Under the pieces are notes generated by a model. The model made no database searches and was not told the origin of the DNA. It worked only from the letters and a program-made list of their open reading frames with translations. DNA of 64,000 nucleotides from NCBI GenBank assembly GCA_965116195.1, contig OZ220491.1, positions 2,294,001 through 2,358,000 of the forward strand, read 5' to 3'. The first letter of the stretch is position 1; each line of letters starts with the position of its first letter. This DNA is from Aldehydirespirator sp965116195. GTDB lineage: Bacteria; Actinomycetota; Acidimicrobiia; Acidimicrobiales; Aldehydirespiratoraceae. Positions 58,475-64,000 of the stretch are shown piece after piece. Made by a program: the position numbers and the translations under genes.

Positions 58475-58579
58475 TCATCTGTCATCTGCAACCACTTTCT
58501 CAACTGCATAGTTGCCTGGTACAACTGCTCTGGCTGTCGGGGGCTCCGCCTCGTCGTCTGGCACATTGTCTTCATGCTC
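58475..58579 (-). other. Open, acidic reading frame continuing past the rpsC amber stop
   Basis: Directly after the TAG that ends rpsC, the same frame runs open for 34 codons to TGA at 58475-58477: EHEDNVPDDEAEPPTARAVV and then PGNYAVEKVVADDR. The composition matches the acidic tail of uS3 itself. It fills most of the unusually long rpsC-rplP gap. It is either a recently truncated uS3 tail or a read-through extension. Confidence 0.6.
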
Positions 58580-59479
58580 CTACTCATCACCGGGCCGGAA
58601 GTGCGGAGTCTCGTGATGCTCACGGGTGGAAGCCTCAATCGCAGCCTCCTCATCCAGCAGTTTCTCGAACTCGGGGTCAGCCTCACCGATCAGTGGAGCA
58701 GTCTCGTCAAAGCCGGTGTCGTCAACCGACTCACGCTTACGGGCTGCGGCAGAAGTGACGATCCTTCGTGGGCGGGCACCCGGACCTGAGGTCTCACCTG
58801 CGGCCATGGCTGCCTCCTTGGAGGCCTTGTCCTCAGACTGCGTCTTGTACGGCAGTATGTCGCCCTTGTAGAGCCAGACCTTGACACCGATCCGTCCGTA
58901 GGTGGTGCGCGCCTCCCGAAAGCCGTAGTCCACATCGGCGCGCAGCGTGTGCAGAGGCACCCGACCCTCGCGGTACCACTCCGTGCGAGCCATCTCGGAG
59001 CCTCCAAGTCGTCCCGAACACTGAACCCGGATACCCAGAGCACCAGCACGCTGAGCGTTCTGAACGGCCCGTTTCATGGCCCGCCGGAACGCCACCCGCC
59101 CGGTGAGTTGGTCAGCAACACCCTGGGCGATGAGGGCAGCATCAAGTTCGGGTTGTTTGATTTCCTGGATGTTCAGCTGCACGCGCGGGTTGCCGCTGAT
59201 GTTGGTGAGGCTCGCCCTGAGTCGGTCCGCTTCGGCACCACGCCGACCTATGACAATCCCCGGGCGCGCCGTGTGGACATCAACCCGCAAGCTGTCACGG
59301 GTGCGCTCAACCTCGACTCTGCTGATGGCAGCATGCGGTAGTTCGGTCATCAAGAAGTCACGGATCTGCCAGTCTTCAATGACATTGGCGGCGTATTCGC
59401 CGCGATCAGCGAACCAGCGGCTCTTCCATTCAGTGGTAACACCGAGCCTGAAGCCGTAGGGATTGACTTTCTGACCCAT
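58580..59479 (-). CDS. rpsC: 30S ribosomal protein S3 (uS3) with C-terminal extension
   Basis: A 299-residue S3, with the KH domain (SRVEVERTRDSLRVDVHTARPGIVIGRRG, abbreviated) and the C-terminal domain (GRLGGSEMARTEWYREGRVPLHTLRADVDYG in part). The core ends near residue 215 at KVWLYKGDILPY. About 80 extra, mostly acidic residues follow (FEKLLDEEAAIEASTREHHET). It ends with TAG, after which the same frame continues open. Its ATG overlaps the rplV stop by one base. Confidence 0.96.
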   Translation of the reverse strand: MGQKVNPYGFRLGVTTEWKSRWFADRGEYAANVIEDWQIRDFLMTELPHAAISRVEVERTRDSLRVDVHTARPGIVIGRRGAEADRLRASLTNISGNPRVQLNIQEIKQPELDAALIAQGVADQLTGRVAFRRAMKRAVQNAQRAGALGIRVQCSGRLGGSEMARTEWYREGRVPLHTLRADVDYGFREARTTYGRIGVKVWLYKGDILPYKTQSEDKASKEAAMAAGETSGPGARPRRIVTSAAARKRESVDDTGFDETAPLIGEADPEFEKLLDEEAAIEASTREHHETPHFRPGDE

Positions 59480-60318
59480 CAGGCCCCCCCTCCGGAAGCC
59501 TTGCCGGAGTCTTCTCCAACAACCTCGCCGACATCTCTTGGGCCATCGTCAGAGTCCCCTTCGACAACCTCACCAGCTTCGTCAACAACCTCGTCGGGAT
59601 CTTCTCCAACAACCTCACCGGCAACCGCACCGGCTTTGTCAGCGGCCTCGCCAACTTCATCAGCGCTCATGTCAAGAGCAGATCCAGCGGCTGACTCTTC
59701 TGACTCCGGGGCCTGCTCCACGGACTCCTCTGCGACTTGTGTACCCGTATCCGTCAGGGCATCTGGAGCATTCGTCGAGACATCTGTCGGAGCATCTCGA
59801 TCATCAGTTGAGGCGCTGGGGTCGGACTCCATGTCAGCCCCGGGCTCGCCGGCAGCCGCACGCGACCTCGCGACACGGCGCTCACGGTTCTCGGATGGTT
59901 GCGCCCCGAGACGGGCACGGCGAGACCGGAACTCGTCAAGGCTGTCCTCGCCATATCGGCTGACAATCACAGTGATATGGCAGGTGCGTTTGAAGATGGA
60001 TGTGGCCCGGCCACGAGCACGTGGCCGTATGCGCTTGAGGGTCGGACCCTCATCGGCATAGCACGCCGAGACGTACAACTCTTCCTCATCAAGGTTGTCG
60101 TTTTTTTCCGCGTTGGCAATCGCCGACTCAAGCACCTTGTTCACGTCTCTGGCAGCATCACGCTCGCAGAAGGCCAGGATCTCCGAGGCCTCGGTGCAAC
60201 TCTTGCCTCTGATCAGGTCAAGAACATGACGCACCTTGGAAGCCGAGCCCCGGATGTAGGAGGCACGGGCACGGGTGCCGGGCTGTTCATTGGTCTTGTA
60301 AGTCACGAGAGAAGCCAT
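59479..60318 (-). CDS. rplV: 50S ribosomal protein L22 (uL22) with long acidic tail
   Basis: A 279-residue L22, more than twice the usual 110-120. Core features are RASYIRGSASKVRHVLDLIRG, ANAEKNDNLDEEELYV and RARGRATSIFKRTCHITVIVS, ending near residue 125. The remaining 150 residues are Glu/Asp/Ser/Thr/Ala-rich with loose repeats of GEVVGED and DEVVDEAGEV. uL22 lines the exit tunnel, so the tail would project near the nascent chain. It overlaps rpsC and rpsS by one base each. Confidence 0.95.
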   Translation of the reverse strand: MASLVTYKTNEQPGTRARASYIRGSASKVRHVLDLIRGKSCTEASEILAFCERDAARDVNKVLESAIANAEKNDNLDEEELYVSACYADEGPTLKRIRPRARGRATSIFKRTCHITVIVSRYGEDSLDEFRSRRARLGAQPSENRERRVARSRAAAGEPGADMESDPSASTDDRDAPTDVSTNAPDALTDTGTQVAEESVEQAPESEESAAGSALDMSADEVGEAADKAGAVAGEVVGEDPDEVVDEAGEVVEGDSDDGPRDVGEVVGEDSGKASGGGA

Positions 60319-60596
60319 CAGCGTCGCGTTCCTCGCTCCTGGCCGGCATGATACCTGAACGTGCGGGTCGGGGCGAACTCTCCCAGTTTGTGCCCCACCA
60401 TTGACTCGGTGATGTACACCGGCACGTGCTTACGGCCGTCATGCACCGCCAGTGTGTGCCCAACCATGTCAGGAATGATGGTGGAACGTCTTGACCAGGT
60501 CTTGACGACGCGCTTTTCGTTGCGCTCGTTGAGGTCGTCAATTTTGCGCAGCAGATGGTTGTCCACAAAGGGGCCCTTCTTCAAACTTCGAGGCAC
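60318..60596 (-). CDS. rpsS: 30S ribosomal protein S19 (uS19)
   Basis: A 92-residue S19: MPRSLKKGPFVDNHLLRKID, SRRSTIIPDMVGHTLAVHDG and FAPTRTFRYHAGQERGTRR. It is of exact family length, starting five bases after rplB. Confidence 0.98.
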   Translation of the reverse strand: MPRSLKKGPFVDNHLLRKIDDLNERNEKRVVKTWSRRSTIIPDMVGHTLAVHDGRKHVPVYITESMVGHKLGEFAPTRTFRYHAGQERGTRR

Positions 60597-60601
60597 CGGT
60601 G

Positions 60602-61438
60602 CTACCTCCTGGTGCCGCGCCTGCGGCGGCGACGAACGATCATCTTGTCCGAGTCCTTCCTACGTGGCCGGGTGCGACCCTCCGGCTTGCCCCAGGGTGA
60701 AACCGGGTGACGGCCACCCGATGACTTGCCCTCACCCCCACCGAGGGGATGATCTATGGGATTCATTGCCACGCCACGGGTCTGTGGGCGGATGCCTTTC
60801 CAGCGGTTGCGGCCCGCCTTGCCGATCTTGGTCAGTTCATGCTCGGAGTTGCCGACCTCGCCGACCGTGGCCCGACAGTCAAGCAGAACTCGACGCATCT
60901 CGGTGCTGGGCAGACGCAGAGTGGCGAAACGGCCCTCCTTGGCCACCAACTGGATACTGGCACCGGCACTGCGGCCCATGCGACCACCGCCCCCAACCTT
61001 CATCTCGACATTGTGGACGACGGTGCCGACCGGAATGTAGCGAAGTTGCAGGGCGTTTCCGGGCCGGATCTCAGCGCCTCGGCCTGACATGACCCTGTCG
61101 CCTGTCTCCAGACCCTTCGGGGCCAGGATATAGCGCTTCTCGCCGTCGTGGTAATGCAACAAAGCAATCCGGCAGGTCCGGTTCGGGTCGTATTCGATGC
61201 TGGCGACCGTAGCCGGAACACCGTCCTTGTTGCGAACGAAATCAATCTTGCGATAGCGCTGTTTGTGTCCGCCGCCGCGGTGACGCGAGGTCTTGCGTCC
61301 CAGGTTGTTGCGACCACCGGTGCCAGACTGTTTGACGAGCAGGCTGCGCTCGGGTGTGGAACGTGTGACCTCTGAGAAGTCCGATGATGTCTGGAACCGG
61401 CGTCCCGGACTTGATGGCCTGCGTTTACGAACTGCCAT
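60602..61438 (-). CDS. rplB: 50S ribosomal protein L2 (uL2)
   Basis: A 278-residue peptidyl-transferase-centre protein: AVRKRRPSSPGRRFQTSSDF, GRNNLGRKTSRHRGGGHKQRYR and the conserved GVAMNPIDHPLGGGEGKSSGGRHPVSPWGKP (abbreviated hallmark) with its invariant His. It is normal length and follows rplW after two bases. Confidence 0.98.
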   Translation of the reverse strand: MAVRKRRPSSPGRRFQTSSDFSEVTRSTPERSLLVKQSGTGGRNNLGRKTSRHRGGGHKQRYRKIDFVRNKDGVPATVASIEYDPNRTCRIALLHYHDGEKRYILAPKGLETGDRVMSGRGAEIRPGNALQLRYIPVGTVVHNVEMKVGGGGRMGRSAGASIQLVAKEGRFATLRLPSTEMRRVLLDCRATVGEVGNSEHELTKIGKAGRNRWKGIRPQTRGVAMNPIDHPLGGGEGKSSGGRHPVSPWGKPEGRTRPRRKDSDKMIVRRRRRRGTRR

Positions 61439-61440
61439 GA

Positions 61441-61731
61441 TCAGGACTCGAACATTTCTATGGAGTCACCCTCGGCGAGGGTGACATAGGCTCGCTTGGT
61501 GTTGGCGCGTCGGCTGCGGGTGTTGCGGCGACGGTCACGCTGCTCTTTGCCCTTGCGCCACAGCGTGTTGACCTTCACCACCTTGACCTCGAAGACTGAC
61601 TCGACCGCGCGGCGTATCTCAAGTTTGGTCGCACGAGGATCCACCACGAACGTGTACACGTTTCCGCCGAGAAGGTCATAGGTTTTCTCTGACACGACAG
61701 GCCGCAGGATCACATCTCGGTAATCACGCAT
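61441..61731 (-). CDS. rplW: 50S ribosomal protein L23 (uL23)
   Basis: A 96-residue tunnel-exit protein that docks trigger factor and SRP: DVILRPVVSEKTYDLL, YTFVVDPRATKLEIRRAVESVF, VNTLWRKGKEQR. Its ATG overlaps the rplD stop by eight bases. Confidence 0.97.
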   Translation of the reverse strand: MRDYRDVILRPVVSEKTYDLLGGNVYTFVVDPRATKLEIRRAVESVFEVKVVKVNTLWRKGKEQRDRRRNTRSRRANTKRAYVTLAEGDSIEMFES

Positions 61732-62617
61732 CGCCGCTCACCTCCCGTTGATCACTGCCCGACTCGCTGTCACTCTCCACAACATCAACCGCATCATCAC
61801 CGGAACCCTCAGCCACATCCACCGCACCATCACCGGAAACCCCAGCCACAACATCAACCACATCATCACCGGAAACCCCAGCCACAACATCAACCACATC
61901 ACCGGAACCCTCAACCACATCCACCGCACCATCACCACCGGAAACCCCAGCCACAACATCAACCACATCACCGGTGGAGACCTCGGTCTCAACGAGCGGT
62001 TCGCTGCGGTGGCCTGGCAGTGTGGCCAGGGTGAACACGACCACATCGCTGTTGAGCACGTCGTAGGTGTTGAGTTCTCTCACATGCAGACAATGCACCG
62101 CACCCAGGTTGCGGAAACTCCGCTGAGAGTTGTCGTCTTCATCACCCAGCACCAACAGAACCTTCCTGTCGGCAACGCCGATTGCCACCAGCGCAGCATG
62201 GGCAGCACGCGTCCTGGGCTCCGGGAAGTCCCAGCGGTCCACCACAACCACATCACCACAGCGAGCACGATCAGACAGTGCCGAGGCCAGAGCCAGACGC
62301 TTCATCTTCTTGGGCGTTCGCTGACTGTAGTCACGTGGTTTGGGACCGTGAGCCACGCCACCTCCACGCCATTGCGGTGCTCGAATCGAACCGTGTCGGG
62401 CCCGGCCTGTGCCCTTCTGACGCCAGGGTTTTCTCCCTCCGCCGGAGACCTCGGCACGACCCAACGTGTGATGCGTGCCTGACCGACGCGCTGCCAGTTG
62501 CGCCGTGACCACCTGATGCATCAAACCCAACTTGAGTTCAACACCAAAGACCGCTTCGTCAAGATCTGCCTCACCAACCGTCTCACCCGATTGGGACATC
62601 ACAGCCACAACACCCAC
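61724..62617 (-). CDS. rplD: 50S ribosomal protein L4 (uL4) with repetitive acidic tail
   Basis: A 297-residue L4 (usual about 205-215). The core has the tunnel loop GRKPWRQKGTGRARHGSIRAPQWRGGGVAHGPKPRDY (abbreviated hallmark) and ends near residue 215. The last 80 residues are tandem 11-mers such as DVVDVVAGVSG and DGAVDVAEGSG, encoded by 33-bp DNA repeats (about 61780-61980). The GTG at 62617 fits the family N-terminus (VVAVMSQSGETVGEADLDEAVFG); ATG 62599 is possible. The region between rplC and this start is only two bases. Confidence 0.95.
   Translation of the reverse strand: MGVVAVMSQSGETVGEADLDEAVFGVELKLGLMHQVVTAQLAARRSGTHHTLGRAEVSGGGRKPWRQKGTGRARHGSIRAPQWRGGGVAHGPKPRDYSQRTPKKMKRLALASALSDRARCGDVVVVDRWDFPEPRTRAAHAALVAIGVADRKVLLVLGDEDDNSQRSFRNLGAVHCLHVRELNTYDVLNSDVVVFTLATLPGHRSEPLVETEVSTGDVVDVVAGVSGGDGAVDVVEGSGDVVDVVAGVSGDDVVDVVAGVSGDGAVDVAEGSGDDAVDVVESDSESGSDQREVSGDA
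61780..61980. repeat. 33-bp coding repeats in the rplD tail
   Basis: CATCACCGGAAACCCCAGCC followed by ACAACATCAACCA recurs at least three times, interleaved with a related unit (GGAACCCTCAGCCACATCCA). All copies stay in the rplD frame and encode 11-residue acidic/valine units. Confidence 0.88.
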
Positions 62618-62619
62618 TG

Positions 62620-63258
62620 CTAGTTTCCCTTCACCGCGTTGCGAACCACCACCGCACCACCGGTGGGGCCCGGAACAGAACCCTTGACAAGCAACACCTC
62701 AGCGTCGGCATCGGCGCGTACAACCTCAAGGTTGAGGGTGGTGACCTTGCCGGCTCCGGATCGTCCGGGCAACTTCTTGCCCTTGAAGACCCTGGAGGGC
62801 GTCGCACATTGGCCCACTGCACCTGGTTTGCGATGCACCTTGTGGGCACCGTGCCCGGCCGGCTGGCCCTTGAAGCCGTGGCGCTTCATCACACCGCTGA
62901 AGCCCTTCCCCTTGGAAACAGCTGTGACATCCACACGTTCGCCCGAGCTGAGCACATCAACACCGATGCTCTGACCCACCACATACTCGCTCACATCATC
63001 AATACGCAGTTCCACCACAACACGTCCGGGCGCGACCCCGGACTTGTTGAAGTGTCCCGCCTCCGGACTCTTGAGCTTGGCCGGGTCAATCATCCCGAAG
63101 GTGACCTGGATGGCGTTGTAGCCGTCATGTTCACGTGTCTTCACCTGAACCACCCGGCACGGCAAGACGCGCAGCACTGTGACGCCGATGACTCGGCTGT
63201 TGTCGTCCCACATCTGGGTCATTCCTATTTTGGTGCCCACAATCGCCTTGGTGGCCAT
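62620..63258 (-). CDS. rplC: 50S ribosomal protein L3 (uL3)
   Basis: A 212-residue L3: ATKAIVGTKIGMTQMWDDNSRVIGVTVL (hallmark, abbreviated), VSKGKGFSGVMKRHGFKGQPAGHGAHKVHR (in part) and the final LVKGSVPGPTGGAVVVRNAVK. It is the first gene of the cluster here. rpsJ, which normally precedes it, is absent from the 430 bases upstream. Confidence 0.97.
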   Translation of the reverse strand: MATKAIVGTKIGMTQMWDDNSRVIGVTVLRVLPCRVVQVKTREHDGYNAIQVTFGMIDPAKLKSPEAGHFNKSGVAPGRVVVELRIDDVSEYVVGQSIGVDVLSSGERVDVTAVSKGKGFSGVMKRHGFKGQPAGHGAHKVHRKPGAVGQCATPSRVFKGKKLPGRSGAGKVTTLNLEVVRADADAEVLLVKGSVPGPTGGAVVVRNAVKGN

Positions 63259-63418
63259 GGCAGATTCCTGACATCTCGGCGTGAGCGCTGCTCACGCGAA
63301 CGCTCCGCTCGGGCTCACCCGGCGGAGCGACGACTAGGTTGTGCCGCACGGTTCCCTGGCGGGCCTGTGCAGACTTCGATTCGTAATTCGCGTCGGCTGG
63401 TCCGAGCGCGAAGCAAAC

Positions 63419-63447
63419 AGACTAGCAGCACTGTTCACTGACACCAA
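63419..63447 (-). promoter_or_regulatory. Candidate promoter of the rplC ribosomal cluster
   Basis: On the minus strand TTGGTG (63442-63447), 17 bases, TAGTCT (63419-63424), giving a leader of about 155 bases before rplC. The hexamers are only moderate matches, but spacing and -10 style resemble the rplM promoter. The rest of 63259-63583 shows no gene and no rpsJ remnant on either strand. Confidence 0.4.
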
Positions 63448-63583
63448 CACCACACTTGGGGATTGCAGTCTTTCTCGGTCATGACCCGAAACCCGACCCC
63501 ACAGGTTGCTGCCGGTAGGTGCATCTGAGCGCAGCCACCCCCTCGGTCATGGTCAGGGCATGCCCACGACTATTGGGTGGACT

Positions 63584-63690
63584 GTCGGGTCACAGCCCAC
63601 AGTTCTGCCAGAAGGTAAGGCCGAAGCCAAGCCAGCACTGGATCAACCAGGAAGGTCGGGTCACAGCCCACAGTCCTGTCAGCAGGTAAT
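63584..63690. repeat. Direct repeat forming the transporter gene leader
   Basis: GTCGGGTCACAGCCCACAGT and the following bases to AGGTAA (about 35 bp) occur at 63584 and again at 63655, 71 bases apart. The second copy includes the ribosome-binding sequence and reaches the ATG at 63689. The first copy carries AAGGTAAGG in place of a start codon. Confidence 0.85.
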
Positions 63691-64000
63691 GTCAGCCCCG
63701 GTGAACGATGCCACGACAATGCCGCCGTGGGTCAAGCGTGCCATCGTCTGGTTCTGGCTCGGCGCTCTCGGTGCGTTTTACGCCATCGGAGTGATACAGG
63801 CGCTGCGGACGTTGCTGTTGGTTCTGCTTGTGTCTCTGTTCGTGGCATTCGCGCTGGAGCCTGCGGTGAACCGCATGGAGCGGCGGGGCATCCGGCGGGG
63901 CCTGGGCACCGCTGTCATGTTCTCTGTCGTGGCACTGGCGGTGACAGGATTCTCGGCTGTGGTCGGGACGGCGCTGGCCTCCCAGATCAACGAACTGATC
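63689..64000 (+). CDS. AI-2E family transporter, N-terminal part (runs off window)
   Basis: The first 104 codons of a membrane protein of the AI-2E exporter/PerM family (formerly UPF0118). A short cytoplasmic start (MSAPVNDATTMPPWVKRA) is followed by two hydrophobic segments (WFWLGALGAFYAIGVIQAL; LLLVLLVSLFVAFAL). Then come the family block EPAVNRMERRGIRRGLGT and a third span. Members act in AI-2 export or Na+/Li+-proton exchange; the substrate is not predictable. The ribosome site AGCAGG belongs to the second copy of a direct repeat. It diverges from the ribosomal cluster. Confidence 0.88.
   Translation, partial: MSAPVNDATTMPPWVKRAIVWFWLGALGAFYAIGVIQALRTLLLVLLVSLFVAFALEPAVNRMERRGIRRGLGTAVMFSVVALAVTGFSAVVGTALASQINELI

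Overview
The window is a GC-rich bacterial chromosome segment, most likely from an aquatic actinobacterium (Actinomycetota) and probably the Acidimicrobiia. The reasons are the high GC content, frequent GTG/TTG starts, a GuaB3-type IMP dehydrogenase-like gene, a GPP34-domain protein, a CIRCE-controlled groESL operon, and several genes with no Shine-Dalgarno sequence but a TANNNT hexamer 6-9 bases before the start codon, the pattern of actinobacterial leaderless mRNAs. The class-level placement is inference. No tRNA, rRNA, CRISPR array, insertion sequence or prophage was seen.

Layout. (1) 1-8674, minus strand: a betaine/DMSP-type ABC transporter (ATPase, a very long permease, acidic binding lipoprotein), then a strong candidate DMSP lyase of the DddP family, a repetitive membrane-anchored coiled-coil protein and a partial acyl-CoA dehydrogenase. 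Together these look like an uptake-and-cleavage locus for dimethylsulfoniopropionate. (2) 8.7-31 kb, mixed strands: small coiled-coil protein, SDR oxidoreductase, AT-richer serine hydrolase, ileS, 2OG-Fe(II) oxygenase, nrdAB, GPP34 protein, pcrA/uvrD helicase, a transsulfuration pair (cystathionine beta-synthase and a cystathionine gamma-synthase-like enzyme with a repeat-built N-terminus), guaB3 with a 51-residue gene just upstream, and groES-groEL. (3) 30.7-45.8 kb, minus strand: tsaD, a threonine-rich secreted repeat protein, tsaB, tsaE, a P1-family peptidase, alr, nnrD, acpS, a giant glmS and glmM (t6A tRNA modification, cell-wall precursors, lipid carrier activation). (4) 45.8-63.3 kb, minus strand: rpsI-rplM, truA-rplQ-rpoA-rpsD-rpsK-rpsM-rpmJ-infA, adk-secY and the spc and S10 ribosomal protein clusters back to rplC. 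rpsJ and map are missing from their usual places. (5) 63.7 kb to the end, plus strand: start of an AI-2E family transporter.

The most unusual property of the window is the number of unrelated direct repeats (about 20-108 bp units) at gene junctions and inside genes. They have extended or altered proteins (CGS N-terminus, AcpS C-terminus, GlmS linker, uL4 tail, coiled-coil protein) and duplicated start-site sequence (rplR-rpsE junction, AI-2E transporter leader). Ribosomal proteins uL22, uL4 and uS3 carry long acidic C-terminal tails. After the uS3 amber stop the same frame stays open for 34 further protein-like codons. infA appears to start at CTG. The strongest candidate for an undescribed system is the DMSP locus. 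The secreted repeat protein and the 1268-residue GlmS are the best new protein architectures.
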